Below, in pieces: positions 32,216 through 44,352 of a stretch of DNA of 64,000 nucleotides. The notes beneath the pieces are model-generated. The model was given only the letters and a program-made list of their open reading frames with translations. It had not been told where the DNA came from and searched no databases. The DNA is from Odontocerum albicorne. Taxonomy: Eukaryota > Arthropoda > Insecta > Trichoptera > Odontoceridae. The translations under genes were made by a program, and so were the position numbers. Numbering within the stretch: the stretch's first letter is position 1; each line of letters opens with the position of its first letter. The stretch lies in NCBI GenBank assembly GCA_949825065.1, contig OX463844.1, forward strand, positions 33,023,414-33,087,413, read 5' to 3'.

Positions 32216-33329
32216 CCTTACGTGTCTGTAATATTACCACACATCGTTTTTTATTAATGCCAACTTATTCGTGTTTTATTTATCTTGATAACGTGTTCTT
32301 TTTTTACTGACCAATGTTTTATGTGGTTTTATATGAATTATAATTTTCGAAATAGTTTCTGTGATAAATATGTCATATTGTTAAGATTATTTACATACAT
32401 ATTTTACAAATTAAATATTTCACTATAAAACATTCACAGCCTAAATAATTACGTTAGATTTAAATTATTAACAGAACTGAATTCAGGAAATTATTTCCGG
32501 TTCACTGAGCTTTTATTCATAAAAGCTGCGTACAGTATATCATAAATATAATAAACATGAATGTAAATGAAACCTTTGTATTGCTATTAATGCGAATTCG
32601 TTAATTTATAATTCATCAGTGATAATTGAAAATAATGTTCACAATTGATAAATACAGTTATTAATCGGATTTTAATTGAATTTTTAAATTTAAATGGTTT
32701 TCTAAACAAACTTAGTTAATTTGAATAAAATATTTTTAATTTATATTTTTTAAATCACAATGGAGTTTAATTATCTTAAGTATCTCTCATATTACTTCTT
32801 TACCCTGTTCTACTATTTCTTTATAGAAATTGTAAAATTGGACTAGTCATTGTCCAATCCAGTAACAACATTGTATTGAATGAGAAAACCCCCGATAAGA
32901 GACATTCAGCTCACATCTATATATTTTATTTAAAAAAAAAACAAAGAAAAAAATAATGAGTATTTATTATAACTCATGAAAATTTTACAAACTATTAATC
33001 AATTAAATGTCAGAATATTCATGCACACATATGGTACATAAAAACACATTTATTACTACAAACACACAAAATACAGACACCAATTCATATCCAGATATAT
33101 GAATACCTGCAAAACGTATACGCGTAATAAAAAAATAAATGTTTTGTTAATAGTATTTCGCGTGAAGAATTGAATGTTTTGTTATTTTTTCATTTTCATA
33201 ATAATATTTTATAAATGTTCTGTCGATTCTTAAAAGTGTTTTTTGTTATCATTATTTTTGCTTTAATAATAATAATTTTGTTCTAAAAAGTAAGTACAAT
33301 TATTAAAATAACATGAGTTGTTTTTTACT
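32216..33329. other. Very AT-rich stretch, nothing recognised
   Basis: No supported feature. Confidence 0.35.
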
Positions 33330-33412
33330 TCCAAGGTAATGTGTCCGTTTAGTGTCCTTGAAGGTTTCTACTTTCAAGGTAATGGATACATTTAGTGTTC
33401 TTGGAGATTTCT
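33330..33412 (+). repeat. Tandem duplication, about 45 bp, 2 copies
   Basis: Two adjacent imperfect copies, each with TTCCAAGGTAATG or TTTCAAGGTAATG, then TTTAGTGT, and ending in GGTTTCT or GATTTCT. Confidence 0.65.
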
Positions 33413-33639
33413 GATTTCTCAAACTAACACTTTTATCCAACCCCATCACGAAAGTAAAACCTATATGAATTAAAAGTACCACCTTGTCAAAATATTATTA
33501 TAAAATAACCGTTCATAAATTGAAAAAAAACGTATTTTTAAGAATTCAAGTTACTCGTAGACTTTACATCGCCACTTAGAATCTACAAGGATTTCTTTGT
33601 AGTTCATCTCCTCTTGGTAAGTTTTCTGAGGGTTTCTTA

Positions 33640-33850
33640 CCAAATATGTTTACAAAACATATGCTGATGCGGCGAAGTACCTAGTTTAATGCCCGCAGCT
33701 ACTGCTTCCCTATCCTTAAACTCAAATTATATATATTTATTTTGTTATATTTTTAATCAGTCAATAAAAGTGGGTTTGAATCCCAAGTCAGAGCGCCCTT
33801 GACGAGAGTTTGCACTTTAAACGGCGATATATAAATTTCCTTTGTATTAG
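33640..33850 (+). repeat. SINE2, plus strand
   Basis: Body TGATGCGGCGAAGTACCTAG, CCTATCCTTAAACTCAAATT, then TCAATAAAAGTGGGTTTGAA with a B-box-like GGTTTGAATCC, and tail GACGAGAGTTTGCACTTTAA, ACGGCGATATATAAATTTCC, ending TTAGTTCTATT. Parallel to the copy at 34600. Confidence 0.75.
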
Positions 33851-33854
33851 TTCT

Positions 33855-33965
33855 ATTATCTTCTAACCAACTAGAAAGCGTATTAAAAAAGCTTTTAGTG
33901 AACACCGAACTGAAACACTTTAAGAAAAACAGCTTCAATGGAAATCGAACAAGGCTACGGAGTTC
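33855..33965 (-). repeat. SINE1 body fragment
   Basis: CTAACCAACTAGAAAGCGTA, AGTGAACACCGAACTGAAAC, and a B-box remnant GGAAATCGAAC, then CTACGGAG. It abuts the SINE2 copy, so one SINE probably inserted beside or into the other. Confidence 0.6.
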
Positions 33966-34599
33966 GTCATCATATAGAGGGAATAACATTTCTCACAATG
34001 ATACTTATTTCTTGTGCGGTGGCTATTTTTTTTTTATTTCTGCTTGCATATAAAAAAATTAAGGCCGTGAACCTTTGTTTTTAAGGAAGTTAGATACCTT
34101 TTTTTTATGTGAATGGTCCCGTGCTAAGCTTGCCAGATCTCCCGATGACAAATAGCTTCGGACTGTTCACGTTCAGCCCCAGGTGACAGCAGGCGTCTAG
34201 GCATCAATCCATTTCTCCTTATGCTTTATGGGCCCGTGGTCCCCTCCAAGATATTGTTCCGACACAAAACGGCTCCGCATGACAAAAGGCTCGCTCTCGA
34301 GCATAATATCCGGTTTATTTTATTGCTTTCCGGTAATAGGAGTCATGGTTGAATACCCTAAATGAAGTCTTTGTCTTTTTCTTATCTCACTATTCTAGAG
34401 GTAAACTTAATTAAAATTACAGAAATTTCTACAAAATATATGTCAGAGGGTCAGAGGGATCTTATTATCATCAAAATGGAAAATTTCTAATATATTTTAC
34501 AATTATTTCTTATTGAATTACTCATGATGAGTTAGGATGGATTTCGAATGGCGTATAGCGATAGGAAATAAAGTCAATGGTGCACTAAAATATATATAC
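33966..34599. other. Unexplained G+C-richer patch in AT-rich DNA
   Basis: 34110-34330 is clearly richer in G+C (CAGCCCCAGGTGACAGCAGG, GGGCCCGTGGTCCCCTCC). No frame is open across the whole patch and no motif is recognised. The rest is AT-rich. Confidence 0.35.
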
Positions 34600-34850
34600 T
34601 TGAATCGGACTGCATCAAAATTTCTTATCAAATGTGTTTTTATGAACATATTCAGATGTGGGGAAGTACCCAATATAATGACCGCAGCCACCACATCCCC
34701 ATTCTTACACTCAACTTATATGAGTATGTATATGTTTATTTCGTAATATTTTTACATGCCAATAATAGTGGGTTTGAGCCCCGAGTTGGAGGCCGCTGGA
34801 GGATAGTTTGCTCTCTAAAGGCGCTGTAAATTGTCATTTGATTATTCTTA
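34600..34850 (+). repeat. SINE2, near full-length
   Basis: Reference copy for the family: ATGAACATATTCAGATGTGG, GGAAGTACCCAATATAATGA, CATCCCCATTCTTACACTCA, TGCCAATAATAGTGGGTTTG (B-box position), then tail GGATAGTTTGCTCTCTAAAG, GCGCTGTAAATTGTCATTTG, ending in an ATTATTCTTATT stretch. No A box is convincing, so the tRNA origin is inferred mainly from the B box and from the 25660 copy. Confidence 0.75.
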
Positions 34851-37204
34851 TTCGTTACTTCTAAACAATCTCCCAAAATTAAAAAAATAAATATTCTTGT
34901 TTAACAAAACAGCGTTTCATAAATCATCGTATACGTATCATATAACATATAAATCGAAATGCATTTGAATTCTGTAAAAATATTGCACCAAGTATTTTCC
35001 TGACCAGAAATAACGTATTGCATAAGATACGCTACACTGACGACATGGACACTGCATATATGTATGATGCATTAGTGGGTCCTGCCAGAATCTCTCTCTG
35101 AGTCGGTGGAAAGCCACAAACCATAGACCACGGAGTAAACACGCGTCTACTGTCCTCCTGCCCTAGAAAGCAAACAGAGTTTGCATGCTTTGCGATTCTA
35201 CCAATTAGCATATTATTTAAAAGTACTACTAGAAAGTGACATGTTCTTTTTAAAGAAATTCGTTTTTAAGAAATTTAAAAAAAATGTCTTTTTGTATCAT
35301 CTAGTGTACTTAAGTTTGGGTTTCATGTATTTTCTTTCAGTTTTTTGTTATATCATTCTTTATTTAAGTAATTGACTTGGAGAAAACGAACGCTAGGCAA
35401 ATATTTATATATTTCTTTAACTTGTAACTTAATGTAGTGTCTGGCAAATTCAATTACCTTTAACACTTAACTGTACTCTCCAAACACGTGTGTACGTGTT
35501 TTAACTTCCACACTCTCCTCAATACTGGCTTATATTTACTTTGTCCTGACAAGATGCTCTTCATCCTGTCTTCAGGACCGGTTTAAGGATACGACATATC
35601 AGTAACATAATAAAATACTTATTTCTATACTATTATTTTTTTCAATATATTTTGAAGTAACAATGTCAATAAGTCAAATTGAAACTATTTTTATATGGGA
35701 TAACTAAGACATCTTGGCTATTGATTTTTCACAGCTGAACAAATGGGTTTCCCAAAATCTATCGTATGCCCTTTGTCATCTTTCTTTTTGGTTTGTCTTA
35801 GATACTACTGAATGAATTTACATGTCTATTTATCGCTACTTGTTTTGATTTTTCTTACTGTCCAACTTCACTAATTTTATTCATTAAATTATAAACTTGA
35901 CCTTTATTTGTTAGTTAATATTTTCACTCAGTATGCGACTCTTCTCATAAAGTAATATTATTTTTCATAAAATTTCTTTGACATTTTAATTTCAAAGAAG
36001 ATTTTAACTTATTCTTCAAAGCGGACCTTTTACACGACAGCTTTATCCACGATTTATGACGTAAATATTTTTTTACTTACTTAGTAGTAAATACACTACA
36101 TTGTATATATATAATATTATGTTACTTCTAAAAAATTCTCCGGATTTTCCTCGGTTAGTCATATAGATAATCGCAGTAGATAATCGCATTGCATTGTATA
36201 ATCTTGTCCATCATAACACAAAAACCATCACTCCTCGACGACAAATTACGCTGGACTCGAAATAAATACTCATGATTATAATCAGGAGTTAAAAATATTT
36301 CTGTTACTCCCGAGTTATAATTGTTTTTTAAATAGGAACCTTCCCTTGCGCGGCCAGCAAATGCTTGAATGAGTGGCTTTTGCCTTTGAAGGAGCAAGAA
36401 ATTTCGTGATTTTTTTTTAATGCACCCAAAAGACGCATTTCCAGTGATTTACCATATAAATCCTACTCTTTCTCAATTTTCTTCTGCGGTGTGTCTATCA
36501 TTCTACTGTCTCTTTATTTATTTTTTATTTTGTCAAAATTTAGACTCCTCTTTTCTTTTTATTCTGTATCCTGATATATATTTTCGTGTACTAGAGTGTG
36601 GCCTGAAAAACAGCTAGTGTCTTCGCAGACAGGTTCGCCCTTCTGTTGGGGGTATTCCTTGATTTTAAGGGTATTATGAGATAATCTCAGATCTTTTGGT
36701 TCCTTTTTTCTTTCAAATATATTTTTTTCATTGCCTTAACATAATTACAGAACATATATTTATATACTACATTGCTAACATCAATATACTTATTATTTAT
36801 TTACCGAAAGTGAATAAAACAATTTCTTTTTTTTTTCAAAAGGAAATTTTTTGAAACCTTGCTGTAAAATAAATAAAAATTAATTCGTTCGTCACAAATA
36901 TCGACAATTTTGACGGCCACGTAAAAGACACTTAAGTTCTTTGTGAAGAAGCGATCCTGAATAACGAAGAAAGCTCGACCCGTCTGCTTGCTCAGGTGTC
37001 GGCTACGAGTGTTTGCCTTCACGTCTGCCTCCGTTCTGGGGGTAGTTTTAGTTAACACTGCCGCAACTTTATTGTTACGTGTCTTCTTCACTTCAAGGTG
37101 TCTCGTTAAACAATGGGCTTTGCTTTATTTTTAGCTAACTCTATCCGTTACTGCCATCTTGTATATCTATACTTATACTTGTACGAGAAATAATTAACTT
37201 TTAA
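34851..37204. other. AT-rich stretch, nothing recognised
   Basis: Open frames at 35181-35375, 36155-36397 and 36801-37091 have no recognisable domains and no support from context. Confidence 0.3.
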
Positions 37205-37465
37205 TTGATTCATTTATATTATTTATTTACATGACAAGTATCTAAATAATTTGTCTGCGTATTATTTATACATGACGAACAAAAACATGTAATTTAAAGT
37301 AGACACTTTCAAATTGTATGAATTCGGGTTTGGTAACTGGCATTTGTCGTGTCCCCAGTAATAATAATAATAAAAATACCATTTATATAGCGCCGTTTAG
37401 AGAGCAAACTCTACTCAAGGTTTACTAGAATTTTGTGTGTATCTTCTGAGGACATATAAATATGA
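37205..37465 (+). repeat. Repeat family F, copy 1, interrupted by a SINE2 tail
   Basis: TTGATTCATTTATATTATTT, ACATGACGAACAAAAACATG, TAATTTAAAGTAGACACTTT, GGGTTTGGTAACTGGCATTT match 54565-54750. After CCCCAGTAA the match breaks for about 75 bp (the SINE2 tail at 37357-37430) and resumes at TGTGTATCTTCTGAGGACAT, equivalent to CTGTATCTTACTGAGAATAT in the other copy. Class unknown. Confidence 0.6.
37357..37430 (-). repeat. SINE2 tail inserted in repeat F
   Basis: AATAATAATAATAAAAATAC, then ATTTATATAGCGCCGTTTAG, AGAGCAAACTCTACTCAAGG: the minus-strand SINE2 3' end, with its microsatellite tail first. The surrounding repeat F is continuous around it. Confidence 0.75.
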
Positions 37466-37466
37466 C

Positions 37467-37605
37467 GACTTGCGTGGCTCAGTTTGTAAGACTGTTGTCT
37501 CCCTTCACTTAAGGCCTATGTAACATATTTCTTGTTGGTCGAAAGACATTTCCACATGGTAATAAGCCCGCCAGGTTGTACTGTGTACAACGAAAGTGTA
37601 ATTCG
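37467..37605 (+). repeat. SINE1, plus strand, B-box region deleted
   Basis: Begins with an A box (GCGTGGCTCAGTTTGTAAGA), jumps from CTGTTGTCTCCC to the body (TTCACTTAAGGCCTATGTAA), then tail TGGTAATAAGCCCGCCAGGT and TACTGTGTACAACGAAAGTG. About 60 bp including the B box is missing. Confidence 0.75.
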
Positions 37606-38575
37606 GTACAAAATATGAAAAAGTAGGTTAATACATATTACCGATTGTTAATTATTATTTGATGGCTCTGTCATAAATTTTCATTAACGTGAATAGTTGC
37701 AAGACCTAATTTTAAAGTAGGTACCACATGAGTCAACCCTTAGCGTACTGTATCAATTTGAATAAATGAATAGGCCATCTCATAATTTCTATATATTTAT
37801 AAATCTTTCGTAACTCATTCTCTCAATGTGACGAAACCTTCTTAGGATTCCTTTCTTAATTTTACTTACAACATTCATTTCTAACAAGCAATTATCCTTA
37901 ATCTGTTCTCGATCAACCATTGTTATATTGTACAATATATGTTACTTTGCGCAATATTCTGATATATTTTATAATTTTCGAAATAAAAATATGTTTTAAG
38001 ATACTTTTACAGCTTATTAAAATTCTTATACCCATAACAAAAAAAGTAATGTACAAAATAACACATTTCATCCTCGTTGTTGAAACTTGTTATCTTCAAA
38101 AAGTTGTTTTATGTTCTTCTGAAGTTTTACTTGAATTTGATAAACTTGGTATTTCCTTTACCAACATAAAATGTTTTACATATTATTTTGTTTCTTGGGT
38201 TGGTTCATAAAATAATTTGCGATTTTTTAACGATCACATTAACCTTTTGAAAAATCGATATCTTCACTATTTCAATCCAATATCCTTTGATGTATCACGA
38301 TACTTTGTTTTTTGCCGAATCGTACCCAATCTAACGAAATCCAACTGATTTTTTGCTTGGAGGATCTTTTGGACAAAAATATCGTATCTTTTGGTTGTGA
38401 AGTCGTGAGAGAAGTACAAAGGTTTGTTTGATGCCGTACAAAGCAATTCATGAAGCTTTTCCGGTATACATTGCTGATTTGTGAGTGTGTGATCCGCCAG
38501 CTTGGATTAGACTCGCGTTAAGATCTTGTCATATAATAGTTCTAAATCGATTTTGTCGAGCCTTTATATTTTTTT
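37606..38575. other. AT-rich stretch, nothing recognised
   Basis: No supported feature. Confidence 0.3.
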
Positions 38576-38690
38576 AATTGATTTATTTATCCCTTTTTAC
38601 ATGACGAGGAAATATATACGTAAAACGAAACTCACAATTTAAAATAGTATACTTGAATGACCATATGAAACTACGTTCCCCTCTCCTCAT
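38576..38690 (+). repeat. Repeat family F, copy 2
   Basis: AATTGATTTATTTATCCC, TTACATGACGAGGAAATATA, ACAATTTAAAATAGTATACT correspond to the first half of the copies at 37205 and 54565. Confidence 0.45.
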
Positions 38691-41419
38691 TATGTTATAT
38701 TTAGTTTTGATCTTTGATACTGGCTGACTGTTTAGGAATTTGTATTGTTAGTCAATTAGCTTATTACATTTGCTAATTATATACTCTCATCATTGAAAAT
38801 AACGTATACAATGTCTAAACATTAAAATTCTGATTTTAATGCAATTCAGTCTATGTACAGTGGGAACTCCATTATATTTCAATATGCAAAAATACTTTCA
38901 GAATCAAGAGTGTCGTGAAAGGAGCCAGTTATAAATGCCATTAAATAAACGACATCCACTCGTCTTGTGGTGTCGGCTGGAAGGACTATTTTCCTCTCTG
39001 TATTTCTATGTATCACCTGCATTAAGAGATGGTGATCATTTTGATAGATTGTGAGTAGGCGACCTGAGATAATTTTAAGCAGTTCCTTCTCATTCCGATG
39101 CTCTAAGGAGATGAGAATTAGATTCAATGGTCGTTTAGCGTCTCGCAACTTCAATCATAATATAAACCGAAAAAATCCTAGCTCAATTTAAAATTATTAA
39201 ACTATATTTACGAAAAAATTAAGATAAAGTTGGTGTAAAATATTTTTCGGTGTTAGTTATTGCAGTATTGAGTTGGCTTGTGATAGTTAACGTTTTGGAT
39301 GAATTGCAATTTTAATCCTCAGGGCGATGTTAATAAACAATACAACATATAGTATTTGGCATGCACATCCACCTGATTTTGTGACTCCAACCTGAAAACG
39401 TTTGCGTGTTATCGCCTGTATCCTTTATCTGTCGGCGTTGTGGTCCATTGACGTTAAGTAAATGGATTTCTGGTAGACGCAGATTCGATTCTTAGCGGAT
39501 TCAATTCCGAACTGGTTTTACTCTTAAATCGTTCTATACCTTAATTTATGTTTTTCGGTAGCATATGTGCTGCATACCATAATTTATTACATCGCTATTA
39601 AAACATGATGAAAATAACTCTAAATAAAATTATGCCTAATGAAAGGCTGCAACAGATTAAACCTGCTATCCTCTAGGAACATTGATTTGTCACGAATGTG
39701 TGCTTACTGAGTACAACAACTTGTACACTTTAAACCGATACACGCACATGCGTCCTTCATCCATAAGATGGCTGACAATCATAGTCAAACACGAGGAATA
39801 GCTTATCGTATCTTTCCAAAATTGGAAACTATGTTTAAGAGACAGTTTTACGTTACTAATTTCTGGAAAGTATACTCCCAGCCTTTTTTTATTTTCTTGT
39901 GACTGCTGGCGGTATTACCAAGAAATGCAATAAGCAACTTTTCGTTTCATTAAGTTGAAGTAAAATTGACGACCTAGAAGTGGAAGGAAGACGGATAATG
40001 AAACAACGCATTGTGCACTTTTGCATTAAGAAATACTACCGAAATATTTTGACTGAATTGCGCGATAGAAGACTGGGGGAGGGCTGCTGATTTACAAGTG
40101 GCAAAAAACACTAAAATTTTGGAAAAAACACCCCAATGCTCTTTTTCACGTTCCATAATATTCAAAGCAAAGCGATTAAACTTATGACGAACTTTGGAAA
40201 ATTAGAGAGAGGTTTTTTGTAGTGTCAATACATATAATGAAGTTTATTTGTTTTTTATTTATTAAAAAAAAACTACGAATTTTCTTCGTAGCTGCCATAA
40301 AAATGCCCATTTAGAAGTAGAATTGATGTGTCGATTTATGCTAAAATAGGAAATGCAGTTATTGAATTCGAATGCAAAATCAGTATTGATATATAAAGAA
40401 GGATTGAAAAGAATATTTAGAAATGTGTATTTGTTGAACGAATGAATGTGGTAAGACTCAATAAACAAATTTATGGTGTGTCTGCGATGAAAAATAAAAT
40501 TTTGATCATGTGAATACATTATCAAATTAAGAAAATTTGAGAAATCAGAATCAAAAAAACACACATACACACGATGATTGGTCATCCCTCGTGATTGATT
40601 TTGATTATCAGCCATCGTGTGAATGTATACTGGTTTATAATTGCATAATGTTGTACTGCAGCATGCATGCACACAGTCTTTACAAGTTTCAATGGCAAGA
40701 AGATTAATGTTTCATGACAATCGGCTGGTTTAATATGCTGATGATTGTGTTAGGCAGATTTATATGTATCGCTATTTTGTACTGTTAATAACGTTTGAAG
40801 TAAATCCTGTGCTTGAATTAAATACATAAATTCGCATGTACCATGGTATCAAAGTAAATCTTTTCGAATCCCTGGAGATCCCGCTTATTTAGAGTTAATG
40901 CTAACCGCTAGACAACTTAACATATGTAAGTGACGAGGACGAGAAAGATTTATGTCGCAATAGGAAAGTTTGACGTTTCGATTTGCCGTGATTGGAAATG
41001 GCTTAATGGCATACCATAGGTATAAACATATGTGCGTTTATACCGTTTCGTTCCTGTTCAAGGTAGAGGGAGAAACTTTTTGTCAGCCTTGCATCGTCTC
41101 TTTGGTGATTGATTACGTCTCTCTTGTATTTTAGAATTGGGAATCTATTGTATTAGATACATTTTTTTAAGGAAACCACATAAAGGTTTTCAAGGGAAGA
41201 CGAACTTCAAAGAAATTCCATTGTATGATAAAAATGTGATTGAATCTGTTGTGCAGAATATCTGCTATTTTTTGTTCCTCAGTGAGTTCCTTTAACTTTA
41301 GAATTGTCGTTCTGAATTTTCTGTTATTTTTTGGGGATAATTCGAGAAAAGGCGCTGCGATATTCCGAGGTCGGCGAAAACTTATGAACATTATTATGTT
41401 GAAACAATGAGCGATTGTA
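38691..41419. other. AT-rich stretch; two possible tRNA-like scraps
   Basis: 39430-39500 (GTGGTCCATTGACGTTAAGT ... CAGATTCGATTC) and 40860-40920 on the minus strand (GTCTAGCGGTTAGCATTAAC ... GGGATTCGAA) look like worn tRNA-derived SINE heads of another type. A 91-codon minus frame at 38879-39154 has no recognisable domain. Confidence 0.3.
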
Positions 41420-41605
41420 TTGCTTTGTTGTATACAGTACATCCTGGCGGATTAATTGTCGTGTGGGAATCTTTTTCAACCAACTAATGTTAAAGATGCT
41501 TTAAATAAAAGCATTTTTTTAAATAAGTTAGGTTTGAATGTTAATTAATCTTATAACCCCTGTTTTGAAAGAAATGTGTCTTACTAACTAGATCACATTG
41601 GTCTT
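41420..41605 (-). repeat. SINE1, strongly diverged
   Basis: TTGTTGTATACAGTACATCC, TGGCGGATTAATTGTCGTGT, CAACCAACTAATGTTAAAGA are clear tail and body. The head is worn but ends in GTCTTACTAACTAGATCACA, the position of the A-box complement. Confidence 0.7.
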
Positions 41606-42594
41606 CATCGTATTTTCACAAGTGAGTTACCGCTTGTGAACGTTTTATGACCTTAATAATGTCAATTTTGATTAAGTGTGTCTGAAAGTTGTTTTTATAT
41701 CAATTCGTATTAATTACTTTTTTCTTCTGTTTCAGGTAATTTGTTCATGCAAATACATCATGATTCTTCGAACTGATATCTTTGAACTTGGATCGGATTT
41801 AGAAGTAGGTTATCTTTCTTGTTGTTTTATTGATTTTTTGATGCATCAAAATGAAGTCGTTGGGATAAATTTGTTCAATATTCCTGCTAAAACCATTATT
41901 TTTCCAAATGTTGATTATCAATTTAAACTTGCAATCGATTTTATTATCGTTTTCGTGCATGGGATTCATTGTATTTGCGATGTCTTTTTCACACAAAACG
42001 TATATATGTATGACTCGGAGCTGGTTTAATAAAATTATTTTTAGAGCATACGTAGAGTTCATACAGCTTTTAAAAATGAGTGTTTTTTTATTTTCATTTA
42101 AGTCAGTTTTTAATTAGTGAAGTTATCATACCAAAATAAAAACACGACTTTATGTCATGTTTGAGGACGGGCCACTGCGTGGTGGTTAGTAACCTTTACA
42201 GAATGAATATTGTGGAGAATCTCGGCTGCGAATGTGGTCTGGATGATGAAACTATATACCCTATATTTTTCGGTTTTCCTTTGTGACATATTTGATTTAC
42301 TAAAGGCCGTATCTTGGCCGCGTCCAATGAATGTTGCGTTTCTTCTTTCTTCGTGGAACTTTTCCACTTATAGATAGATCGATTGTTAAATTTTTGAAAC
42401 TTAATCAGCTGAAACTTTGAATGGTCTAGCATTGTAATTTAAAAAAAGGTTTATTATATTGACTCATATAATGTCTTGTTTCTTTCTTTGTAACTATTTT
42501 TCTTACAATCGTTTTTTTTTATTCTGTTTTTCTAAACTAACTGTTTTTTTTCTTCTTATTGTTATGGAGTAAATTGTACCGTTTATTACTTAAA
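41606..42594. other. AT-rich stretch, nothing recognised
   Basis: A hydrophobic 117-codon frame at 41676-42029 overlaps antisense frames of similar length and looks like chance. Confidence 0.3.
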
Positions 42595-42785
42595 TAAATT
42601 TCAATTAAGTTCACATTTATCCCTAATCATTTTATTCCGCATTCTGTCATATTGTCAGCCACCTCGATTATTTTTTTCTCAGAGCACAAATAACTATAAC
42701 GTTTATTCAGCTCCTTTCTTTCCTTTTCCACATCCATGTTTCACTTCCATATTCCGAAATTTGTACTAGAATATTCTCTAAGTTT
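42595..42785 (-). pseudogene. LINE-B middle fragment
   Basis: The minus-strand translation reads ILVQISEYGSETWMWKRKER, then NVIVICALRKK. It matches the LINE pattern LVPTLMYGSETWxxxKxxxxRINAxEMxxLR. Confidence 0.7.
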
Positions 42786-43744
42786 TTAATTTCTTTTTAG
42801 TTTCTATTTATATATTTTTTTATTTTTGGTCTTACTATTATATAATGGATAAGGTTCATTGCTTTAATTTTGAAGCATGTCCTGCTAGTTTGTATGTGTA
42901 TTCACACGGCTTATATATTGATCAAGGAAAACGGTAAATTAAAGGTGAAACGATCTCGGTAAATTACCGTCAATCGTCTGATTTATTGCCCGTGTAGAAT
43001 ATATATTGAGACGGTGAATCTTGAGGAAAAAAAATGGCTCAAGCACGATTTCGCTTAAAAATACTTTTTTTTAAAAAGCTTGATTGACTGAACTATTAAA
43101 ATAAACAAGTAATTGAATACTTATATATACTCTTAATACAGGTATATGATCATTTTTGTCAACAATCAAACGATCTATCTACCTTCGACTATCAGAAAGT
43201 TCATCTTACCAGGTAAAATTTTACACGATGTCATTGTTTCTTAACCTAAAGCCTTCCGATTCCCTAAAAATAAAATTAAAAAAACTTCGCGATTCGCCTG
43301 CAAAAACTTGTGTTCGTTTTTCTCAGAAAATTTTCATTTCGTACACGTAAGTTATTTTAATTTCTCAACATAGGGGTCATGACCAAACTGAGAAGCGATT
43401 GCGATTTGTGTTAATTACTTGAATGTGTGAACTCGTGACAAGTTTTCAAGTTGAGGAAGCTCCCTGGGAGGAAAACTGTCAAAAAATGGCCTGGGTTTAA
43501 AAAAATATTCAGTTTGTCATCAGCATACCTAAAATATAATGAGGTGAAATGCAAATTTGTGAAATAAATGAAGAAAAAAACTGCGCATCTCATATCTTTA
43601 GCTATGTTCTATATCTGGCACCATATATACCGGTATCGACTCGAAGCCTAACCTACAAATCGCAAAAGCTCAAAATCGTGGTCGAAATAATATGAGATTT
43701 AAACAAATTTTACTGCATTTTATACAAGAGAATGCAAATGTGGG
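42786..43744. other. No recognised feature
   Basis: AT-rich. Confidence 0.3.
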
Positions 43745-44010
43745 AAAGTTTTTTTTTCAAAGAATAATAGACAGGGCATAAGGGTAAACGGAGCACTAAA
43801 CGTAGAAGATGCAGACCGAGGAAAAAGTGACTGAATCAAGTGGGCTAGATTTTAAGAAAAGTTAATGTGAGAAGTATTATATTAATAATAGAAGATTGCG
43901 CATGACAAGATGTAATATTGAGGAGCACACGAAATTTGTTTACTTGGATTGAAAAGCTTGGAGATCTGTTTTCTCTGCCTACTCCGCTATCGACACGACA
44001 TGATGATAGG
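43745..44010 (+). pseudogene. LINE-B 3' end remnant
   Basis: The plus-strand translation includes STKRRRCRPRKKWLNQVG, then RKVNVRSIINNRRLRMTRCN, IEEHTKFVYLDWKAW and RSVFSLPTPL. It follows GRPRKxWLDQVxxILKxGxVxSxRNRRxCMxRxMxxxEAxxVCxDRxxWRSVxSxP closely. One of the better-preserved 3' ends. Confidence 0.75.
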
Positions 44011-44012
44011 TA

Positions 44013-44120
44013 TATTCAATTCAAAGGACAATTTTATAGAGCGCTGTTAAGAAGGCAAACTCTCTTCAAGGGTGCTTTTATTCGGGACTCGAACCTACTG
44101 TCATTAAACAAATCACGTTT
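44013..44120 (-). repeat. SINE2 tail and B-box region, minus strand
   Basis: TTTTATAGAGCGCTGTTAAG, AGGCAAACTCTCTTCAAGGG, TGCTTTTATTCGGGACTCGA with a B-box complement (GGACTCGAACC). It follows directly on LINE-B 3' sequence. Confidence 0.7.
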
Positions 44121-44164
44121 GGCAGCTATAGCAGCACTCGAGCGAATCATGTAAAACACTTTCT

Positions 44165-44352
44165 TCGTATAGAATACAATCTTGTGGGATTATTACTATG
44201 TGGCAATCTCCTCGAACAAACCAGAAATATGTTTATAAGACCTTAAGTGAAAACCAGACTGAAAACCTTTTTTTAAATAATCTGGGTTCCAGCGGATATT
44301 GAACCCGCAATCTCCGGAATAGAAGACAAGCGTCTTAGGGACTAAGCCACGG
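44165..44352 (-). repeat. SINE1, near complete head and body
   Basis: CTTGTGGGATTATTACTATG, GGCAATCTCCTCGAACAAAC, TAAGTGAAAACCAGACTGAA, B-box region GATATTGAACCCGCAATCTC, and the A-box complement GACTAAGCCACGGAGG. The B box is mutated (TTGAACCC), so it is probably no longer transcribed. Confidence 0.8.

Noticed and set aside
41676..42029. 117-codon hydrophobic frame resembling a membrane protein
   Set aside because: T-rich DNA gives hydrophobic translations by chance. An antisense frame of similar length overlaps it, and no motif is present.
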